Below are positions 6,132 through 11,236 of a stretch of 11,236 nt of DNA, one piece after another (the stretch's first letter is position 1; every line of letters starts with the position of its first letter). Under the pieces are notes generated by a model that was not told the origin of the DNA, searched no databases, and saw nothing but the letters and a program-made list of their open reading frames with translations. This DNA is from Betaproteobacteria bacterium (lineage in GTDB: Bacteria; Pseudomonadota; Gammaproteobacteria; Burkholderiales; Burkholderiaceae). A program made the translations under genes and the position numbers. Location of the stretch: the NCBI GenBank assembly GCA_018969885.1, contig JAGWXN010000087.1:1-11236 (forward strand). Direction: 5' to 3'.

Positions 6132-6221
6132 TGCGTGGCGCCTGTCTCTCGCGGCTGGCGTGACGCCTGCTCAAACCGGAGGTTGGAGGGCAGGACGCAT
6201 CCTTGTCGGAAACAGGCTGAA

Positions 6222-6246
6222 GTGAGTTCGCATTTCGCGTACTCAC
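6222..6246. promoter_or_regulatory. 25-bp palindrome upstream of desA, candidate operator
   Basis: The arms GTGAGTTCGC (6222-6231) and GCGTACTCAC (6237-6246) flank the five bases ATTTC. Nine of ten arm positions are complementary, with one T/T mismatch at the same place in each arm. It is centred 115 bases before the desA start and begins 17 bases after the methyltransferase stop. No T-run follows on either strand, so it is not an intrinsic terminator. Size and symmetry suit a dimeric (for example TetR-type) repressor; the regulator is unknown. Confidence 0.55.
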
Positions 6247-6262
6247 CCGCCAATCCTCGATT

Positions 6263-7702
6263 TTAGCTGCTTGCCAGGGTGTCTGCACCCTGTTTCGACT
6301 CGGGCCTTAAGCGCCGCCAGCGAACGCCGAAGAATGCGTCGGTCCCGTGTCGATGTGGCAGGCACACGAGCGCCCGATCACGAAACGCGTCGGCAGGCAG
6401 CACTGCCCCCGCAGCCGACAGCAGAGCGGCTGCGTCCTCGCGCTCGAATTCGGGATGCGAAGCCTCGAACCACTGCGCCTGCTCTTCGTTTTCCGCCGCG
6501 AGCAGGCTGCACGTTGCGTAAACCAACACCCCGTCAGGCGCGACCAGTCGAGCTGCAGCCGACAAAATCGCGCGCTGTTCGTCGCGCAGGCGCAACAAAT
6601 CATCCGGCCCAAAGCGCCATTTCAGATCGGGGTTACGACGCAGGGTTCCGGTTCCTGTGCAGGGCGCATCCACCAGTACGGCGTGGGCGCGTGCGGCCAG
6701 CCGCTCGAGTTTGCGGTCGGTGAGGCTATCGATCGCAAACGGCTGCACATTGGTGGCACCGCTGCGGGTGAGACGGGGCCGAAGGCGCTGCAGACGGGCG
6801 ATCGACACATCACAGGCAAACACCTGTCCGAGCGAGTTCATCATCGCGGCAAGCGCAAGCGTTTTTCCTCCCGCACCTGCGCAGAGGTCGATGACCCGCT
6901 GCCCGCGCCGCGCGCCAACCAGCAGCGCAAGCAGCTGGCTGCCCGCATCCTGCACTTCAAATGCGCCGGCCGCGAACGCCGCACTGCGCTCAAGCGCGGG
7001 GTGACCCTCCACCTCCAGCGCGCCCGGTACCGCTTCAATGGCCCGGGCACGAATACCCTCGGCGCCTAACTGTTCGATCAATGCCTCGCGCCGAACCTTT
7101 AGCGCGTTGGCGCGCAGCTGAAGGGGTGCGGGTTCGAGTAGCGAGCGACCGATCGCTCGGGCCTCCTCTTCGCCGAACCGCTCGCAAAGCGCTTCAAACA
7201 ACCAATCGGGCAGACTGAGCGCGACCGCCGCCGGTAAGCTGTTGAGATCCGCCGCGCCGATTCGGTTGAGCCAATCGGCCGTCGCCAGACCGCTCGTGGT
7301 CTCGGGCGCGCGAAGACCGAGCGGCGTCGACACGCCTGCCGCCGCCGCTCGCGCACGCCAGGCGCGGGACAGTTGAATCAGCCGCTCCTCCATTGCGCCG
7401 TCTCCCGCCTGTGCGAAGTGGGCATACAGGCGACGATGACGCAGCACATCAAATACCGTATCGGCGAGGTCAGCACGATCGCGACGACCCAGTTCCGGGT
7501 GTTCGCGAAAGAATTTTCGCAGTACCGCATCGGCCGGCAGCCTGAGCGACAGGGCTTCTGCGAGCGCGCGACCGAGCAGGTCGGGCTCGCCCCGGCGCAC
7601 TGCGCGGTTCGCCCCCTGTGCACGCCGCGATCGACCCGCTCCACCCGAGCGCGGCTTATCTGCAGCCCCGCGCGCCTTCGCGGGTCGGGTTGGCCGGGTC
7701 AC
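6263..7702 (-). CDS. RsmB/NOP family SAM-dependent RNA (cytosine-5) methyltransferase
   Basis: A 479-residue RNA m5C methyltransferase of the RsmB/NOP2 family, which methylates a cytosine in rRNA or tRNA using S-adenosylmethionine; the exact target cannot be read from sequence. After a basic, disordered N-terminus (about 1-40) comes a helical RNA-binding region, then the catalytic domain. That domain has the SAM motif DLCAGAGGKT (272-281), DAPCTGTGTLRRNP with C348 and the second cysteine C398 in YATCSLLAAENEE; both are used in NOP-type catalysis. The start is taken as GTG at 7702, which overlaps the purN stop as GTGA; a TTG at 7711 is possible, but neither has a Shine-Dalgarno sequence. The overlap implies coupling to purN translation. 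I leave the gene symbol empty because betaproteobacteria carry more than one such paralogue. Confidence 0.9.
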   Translation of the reverse strand: MTRPTRPAKARGAADKPRSGGAGRSRRAQGANRAVRRGEPDLLGRALAEALSLRLPADAVLRKFFREHPELGRRDRADLADTVFDVLRHRRLYAHFAQAGDGAMEERLIQLSRAWRARAAAAGVSTPLGLRAPETTSGLATADWLNRIGAADLNSLPAAVALSLPDWLFEALCERFGEEEARAIGRSLLEPAPLQLRANALKVRREALIEQLGAEGIRARAIEAVPGALEVEGHPALERSAAFAAGAFEVQDAGSQLLALLVGARRGQRVIDLCAGAGGKTLALAAMMNSLGQVFACDVSIARLQRLRPRLTRSGATNVQPFAIDSLTDRKLERLAARAHAVLVDAPCTGTGTLRRNPDLKWRFGPDDLLRLRDEQRAILSAAARLVAPDGVLVYATCSLLAAENEEQAQWFEASHPEFEREDAAALLSAAGAVLPADAFRDRALVCLPHRHGTDAFFGVRWRRLRPESKQGADTLASS

Positions 7703-8340
7703 GGTAGCCAAAGGAGTTGCGATTCATCGGGCCCGCGCGCCTCGAGTGCCACCCGGGGTCCGTCGATCCGCAGCCGTCCGCCGAGATGCCAGCCGACGGC
7801 AAGCGGCAGGATGCGATGCTCGGCAGCGAGCACCCGAGCTGCGAGCGAGCGCTCGTCATCATGGGGCTGTACGGGCAGAGCCGCCTGCACAACGATCGGC
7901 CCGGCATCAAGCTCGGGGATGACATAGTGAACGGTTGCTCCGTGAATCTGGGCGCCGCTTTCGAGCACGCGCCGATGCGTGTTCAGACCCGGAAAAACAG
8001 GGAGCAGGGAGGGGTGAATATTGAGCATCCGCGATTGATAGCGCGCGACCAGCCCCGCAGGCAGGATTTGCATGAAGCCCGCCAGCACCACCAGGTCGGG
8101 TGCGAGGGCATCGAGCTGCTCGGCAAGCGCATGGTCGAACGCGGGCCGGGTGGCGAAATTACGACGGGCGACCACGATCGCCGGCACCCCACGGGACTGC
8201 GCGATCTGGCAGGCGGGCGCTTCTGCGCGGTCGGAGACAACCGCCGTGATCCGGGCATTCCAGCGCAGCGCCGCGCAAGCATCAAGCAGCGCAACCATGT
8301 TGGAGCCGCGCCCGGACACCAGCACGACGATTTTTTTCAT
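7699..8340 (-). CDS. purN: Phosphoribosylglycinamide formyltransferase
   Basis: GAR transformylase of 213 residues, transferring a formyl group from 10-formyltetrahydrofolate to GAR in step three of purine synthesis. Motifs are SGRGSN (9-14, phosphate binding), the catalytic N107 and H109 in LNIHPSLLPVFPG, H134 in GATVHYV and D145 in ELDAGPIVVQ. These are the counterparts of E. coli N106, H108 and D144. Length matches the family. It starts with ATG-AAA-AAA at 8340, but only a weak GGCCGG precedes it. It is the first gene of the minus-strand set purN, methyltransferase, desA, and diverges from ribF over an 89-base gap. Confidence 0.96.
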   Translation of the reverse strand: MKKIVVLVSGRGSNMVALLDACAALRWNARITAVVSDRAEAPACQIAQSRGVPAIVVARRNFATRPAFDHALAEQLDALAPDLVVLAGFMQILPAGLVARYQSRMLNIHPSLLPVFPGLNTHRRVLESGAQIHGATVHYVIPELDAGPIVVQAALPVQPHDDERSLAARVLAAEHRILPLAVGWHLGGRLRIDGPRVALEARGPDESQLLWLP

Positions 8341-8389
8341 CCGGCCGATGATACCACCCGGCCCGCCCCCTTAAGGCCCGCCAAAATCT

Positions 8390-8395
8390 TATAAT
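8390..8395 (+). promoter_or_regulatory. Consensus -10 element for ribF
   Basis: A perfect TATAAT at 8390-8395 lies in the short purN-ribF gap, 34 bases before the ribF ATG. A -35 box at 17-18 bases is not visible in the C-rich stretch upstream. The same A/T island could also supply a minus-strand -10 (TATAAG) for purN. Confidence 0.5.
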
Positions 8396-8429
8396 TCAAG
8401 GTTTTGCGTCACCTTTTCGAGCCCGCCCC

Positions 8430-9404
8430 ATGGAGGTTTTCCGACGTCTGCCGCCGCCCGACCAGCGCCGCGCCTGTGCGCTCACCATCGGCAATTTCGA
8501 CGGCGTGCATCGCGGCCACCAGGCGGTGATAGCGACCCTGAGCGCGCGCGCCCGCGCCCGGAGTCTTGCCACCTGCGTGCTCACTTTCGAGCCGCACCCG
8601 CGCGAATATTTCGCCAAGCGATCAGGCGACCCGTCGCGCGCGCCCGCTCACATCCAGACCACTCGCGACAAGTTAAATGCGCTCGCCGAATGCGGCGTCG
8701 ACCAGGTGTGCGTCGCCCCTTTCGATGCACGGCTCGCCAACCTGTCAGCGCATGATTTTTTTGAAAATATCATCGTCGAGGGGCTCGACGCCCGGGATCT
8801 CCTGGTGGGCGACGATTTCCGCTTCGGCCATCAGCGGCAGGGTGACTTCGCCATGCTGAGCGCGCTCTGCGCCGCGCGCGGCCTGGGTTGCTCGCGGATC
8901 GACTCGTTCGAGGTCGACGGCATGCGAGTCTCAAGCTCGGCCGTACGCGAGGCGCTCGCCACCGGCAACTTCGATCGCGCCCGGCACCTGCTCGGGCGGG
9001 CGTTCACGCTCACCGGTCATGTTCTCCACGGTCGCAAACTCGGACGCACCATCGGTTTCCCCACGCTCAACCTGCGGATCCCCTTCGAACGCCCGGCGCT
9101 TGCCGGAATTTTCGTGGTTCGTGTCCACGGGCTTCGCGCTCAACCCCTGCCCGGCGTGGCGAGCCTCGGTACCCGGCCGGCGGTGGAAGCCAACGGCCGG
9201 CTGCTGCTCGAAGTTCACCTGTTCGATTTTTCCGAAGAGGTCTACGGCCAGGTGGTGAGCGTGGAATTCATGAGCCGACTGCGCGAAGAGCGCCACTACG
9301 ACTCGCTCGAACTCCTCACCGAACAAATCGCCCGCGACGCGGCTCAGGCCCGCGCCTGGCATGCTGCCCACCCGATTCAAGCTGCATCCATTTCAAGAGA
9401 CTGA
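8430..9404 (+). CDS. ribF: Bifunctional riboflavin kinase/FMN adenylyltransferase
   Basis: A 324-residue cytoplasmic enzyme that phosphorylates riboflavin to FMN and adenylates FMN to FAD. The N-terminal nucleotidyltransferase domain has [10 protein letters not shown] (21-30), FEPHPREYF (53-61), [10 protein letters not shown] (124-133) and [10 protein letters not shown] (167-176). The C-terminal riboflavin kinase domain has [15 protein letters not shown] (201-215), GVASLGTRP (242-250) and the acidic residue E261 in [10 protein letters not shown]. Length is typical. No Shine-Dalgarno sequence is visible before the ATG (the preceding bases are CCCGCCCC). The TGA ends one base before the ileS ATG, so the two are almost certainly cotranscribed, as in E. 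coli. Confidence 0.97.
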   Translation: MEVFRRLPPPDQRRACALTIGNFDGVHRGHQAVIATLSARARARSLATCVLTFEPHPREYFAKRSGDPSRAPAHIQTTRDKLNALAECGVDQVCVAPFDARLANLSAHDFFENIIVEGLDARDLLVGDDFRFGHQRQGDFAMLSALCAARGLGCSRIDSFEVDGMRVSSSAVREALATGNFDRARHLLGRAFTLTGHVLHGRKLGRTIGFPTLNLRIPFERPALAGIFVVRVHGLRAQPLPGVASLGTRPAVEANGRLLLEVHLFDFSEEVYGQVVSVEFMSRLREERHYDSLELLTEQIARDAAQARAWHAAHPIQAASISRD

Positions 9405-9405
9405 T

Positions 9406-11236
9406 ATGCCCGAAGGCAAACCTTCCGCCACCGACAAGCAGGCGTGGCGCGACACGCTGAACCTGCCCGACACGCCGTTCCCGATGCGGGGCGACCTCGC
9501 CCGCCGGGAACCGGGATGGACCGCGGCGTGGCAGGACAAAGGCACCTACCGGCGCATTCGCGAGATCTGCAAAGGTCGCCCCATTTGGGTGCTTCATGAC
9601 GGGCCGCCCTATGCGAATGGCGACATCCACATCGGTCATGCGGTGAACAAGGTGTTGAAAGACATCATTGTCAAAAGCCGCAACATGGCGGGGTTCGATG
9701 CGCGTTATGTGCCGGGCTGGGATTGCCATGGCATGCCAATCGAAATCCAGATCGAAAAGCAGTTCGGGAAAAACCTCCCGGCCGATCAGGTTCAGGCCAA
9801 ATCACGCGCCTATGCCACCGAGCAGATCGGTCGTCAGAAAAAAGATTTCATTCGATTGGGCGTGCTGGGCGAGTGGGACAACCCCTACCTCACGATGGCC
9901 TACCGCAACGAAGCCGATGAACTGCGCGCGCTTGGCCGCATGCTCGAGCGCGGTTTTCTGTTTCGTGGACTGAAACCAGTGAACTGGTGTTTTGACTGCG
10001 GTTCGGCGCTCGCCGAGGCCGAGGTCGAATACGCTGATCGCAACGACCCGGCCATCGACGTCGGCTTTCCGTTCATCGCCGACGAGGCGGCCAAGCTCGC
10101 ACGCGCGTTCGGGCTCCCGGCACTGCCTGTGGAGCGTGGGTATTGCGTGATCTGGACCACCACACCCTGGACGATTCCGGCCAACCAGGCACTCAATCTC
10201 CACCCTGAATTCGAGTACGCCCTGGTACGCACCGTCTGGCAGGGCGAGCCGGCCTTGTTGCTGCTCGCCGCCGACCGGGTGGCGACCTGTCTTGCGACCT
10301 GGCAACTCGAGGGCGAAATCATCGCCCGCTGCCCCGGACGCGCGCTTGAGCTGATCCGCTTTGCGCATCCGTTCGCCGGGCGCGCCTCGCCGGTGTACCT
10401 GGGCGACTATGTCACCCTCGACAGCGGCACCGGCGTCGTTCATTCAGCCCCGGCGTACGGCGTGGAAGACTTCGTCTCGTGCAAGCGCTACGGCATGAAG
10501 GACGCCGACATTCTTCAGCCGGTCCTGGGCGACGGCACCTATTCCCGGTCGCTTGCCGACTTCGGCGGACTCTCCATCTGGGATGCCAACCCCAAGATCA
10601 TCGAGCACCTGCGAGCACATGGCGCGCTGTTCTCATCGCGCAAGAACGCCCACAGCACCATGCATTGCTGGCGTCACAAGACGCCCATCATTTATCGCGC
10701 ATCAAGCCAATGGTTCGCCGGGATGGATGTCAAACCAAACGACGGGGGCGCGAGCCTTCGCGAGACCGCGCTTGCAGGCGTTGAGGCCACGCAATTCTTC
10801 CCAGGCTGGGGCAAGGCCCGGCTCCACGGCATGATCGCCAATCGTCCCGACTGGACGTTGTCGCGACAGCGCCAATGGGGTGTCCCCATGGCGTTTTTCG
10901 TGCATCGCGAAACCGGCGAGTTGCATCCGCGCACGCCCGAACTGCTGGAGACCATCGCGCAGCGCATCGAACGCGAGGGCATCGAGGCCTGGCAGCGACT
11001 TGATCCGCACGAGTTGCTGGGCGACGACGCGAACCAATATGAAAAGAACCGCGACACGCTCGACGTCTGGTTCGATTCAGGAACCACCCATCAGACGGTG
11101 TTGCGCGGCTCGCACGCGGAGCAGTCGCACTTCCCCGCGGACATGTACCTGGAAGGCTCAGATCAGCACCGTGGCTGGTTCCATTCATCGCTCCTCACGT
11201 CGGCCATGCTGAATGGCGTGGCGCCCTACCGCTCGC
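9406..11236 (+). CDS. ileS: Isoleucyl-tRNA synthetase, N-terminal part
   Basis: Class I aminoacyl-tRNA synthetase that charges tRNA-Ile. About 610 codons are present and the frame runs off the right edge, so the KMSKS loop, anticodon-binding region and C-terminal zinc motif are not visible. The HIGH motif is HIGH at 75-78 in [18 protein letters not shown]. The editing (CP1) domain shows [17 protein letters not shown] and the later [17 protein letters not shown] block. Then come [15 protein letters not shown] and, at the end, [19 protein letters not shown]. The bacterial type with WDCHGMPIE and the [17 protein letters not shown] zinc-like segment is clear. The ATG at 9406 has AAGAGA about seven bases upstream. 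It follows ribF by one base. Confidence 0.97.
   Translation, partial: MPEGKPSATDKQAWRDTLNLPDTPFPMRGDLARREPGWTAAWQDKGTYRRIREICKGRPIWVLHDGPPYANGDIHIGHAVNKVLKDIIVKSRNMAGFDARYVPGWDCHGMPIEIQIEKQFGKNLPADQVQAKSRAYATEQIGRQKKDFIRLGVLGEWDNPYLTMAYRNEADELRALGRMLERGFLFRGLKPVNWCFDCGSALAEAEVEYADRNDPAIDVGFPFIADEAAKLARAFGLPALPVERGYCVIWTTTPWTIPANQALNLHPEFEYALVRTVWQGEPALLLLAADRVATCLATWQLEGEIIARCPGRALELIRFAHPFAGRASPVYLGDYVTLDSGTGVVHSAPAYGVEDFVSCKRYGMKDADILQPVLGDGTYSRSLADFGGLSIWDANPKIIEHLRAHGALFSSRKNAHSTMHCWRHKTPIIYRASSQWFAGMDVKPNDGGASLRETALAGVEATQFFPGWGKARLHGMIANRPDWTLSRQRQWGVPMAFFVHRETGELHPRTPELLETIAQRIEREGIEAWQRLDPHELLGDDANQYEKNRDTLDVWFDSGTTHQTVLRGSHAEQSHFPADMYLEGSDQHRGWFHSSLLTSAMLNGVAPYRS

Noticed and set aside
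6222..6246. The palindrome as an intrinsic terminator of the methyltransferase gene
   Set aside because: No T-run follows the stem on the transcribed strand, so an operator or a processing hairpin is more likely.
6347..7069. A 240-codon plus-strand frame within the methyltransferase gene
   Set aside because: Antisense shadow of a gene with intact catalytic motifs; no recognisable protein features or ribosome binding site.
7717..8394. A 225-codon plus-strand frame opposite purN
   Set aside because: It mirrors purN almost exactly; codon-shadow effect, and its end runs into the ribF promoter region.
9802..10443. A 213-codon minus-strand frame inside ileS
   Set aside because: Antisense to the strongly conserved synthetase sequence; no independent support.
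1..11236. A hidden accessory system (defence, mobile element, CRISPR)
   Set aside because: Every sizeable stretch is explained by conserved housekeeping genes with normal composition; no direct repeats, integrase, transposase gene or toxin-antitoxin pair is seen.

Overview
This window is a stretch of ordinary core chromosome from a high-GC betaproteobacterium, most likely of the order Burkholderiales. The pointers are: the cell-division pair (ZapB-like, ZapA) followed by 6S RNA and an EVE-domain gene; the desA / RsmB-type methyltransferase / purN block; the wording of the IspH, L28, L33 and IleS proteins; and strong third-position G/C. I see no insertion sequence, phage gene, CRISPR array, tRNA or rRNA, and no evidence of a new defence or accessory system. 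The interest lies in start-site architecture, regulatory palindromes and a few divergent domains.

Layout. Positions 1-488 (minus) hold the N-terminal third of a DacB/PBP4-type D-Ala-D-Ala carboxypeptidase, which runs off the left edge. Facing away from it, 618-1186 (plus) encodes a small ZapB-like coiled-coil protein and ZapA, followed by 6S RNA (about 1225-1400) and an EVE-domain protein (1468-1941). The EVE gene converges on and overlaps the end of ispH. The fkpB-ispH pair (minus, 3377 to 1928) gives an FKBP-type prolyl isomerase and the last enzyme of the MEP isoprenoid pathway. radC (3401-4180, plus) diverges from fkpB. Then come rpmB-rpmG (4274-4738), coding for ribosomal proteins L28 and L33, with a recognisable promoter and the only clear intrinsic terminator in the window.

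From 4920 to 8340 three genes lie on the minus strand, in transcription order purN, an RsmB/NOP-type RNA m5C methyltransferase (its start overlaps the purN stop by 4 bases), and a DesA-type fatty-acid desaturase. A 25-bp near-perfect palindrome lies between the methyltransferase and desA. Diverging from purN, ribF (8430-9404) and ileS (9406 to the right edge, incomplete) read rightward with one base between them.

Functionally the genes cover peptidoglycan trimming, Z-ring assembly, global RNA polymerase control (6S), isoprenoid, purine and flavin synthesis, ribosome assembly and modification, membrane lipid desaturation and tRNA charging. Several starts are non-ATG (GTG for radC and probably the methyltransferase, TTG for desA). 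The ZapB-like gene looks leaderless. All functional assignments come from reading the protein sequences; no database search was run.
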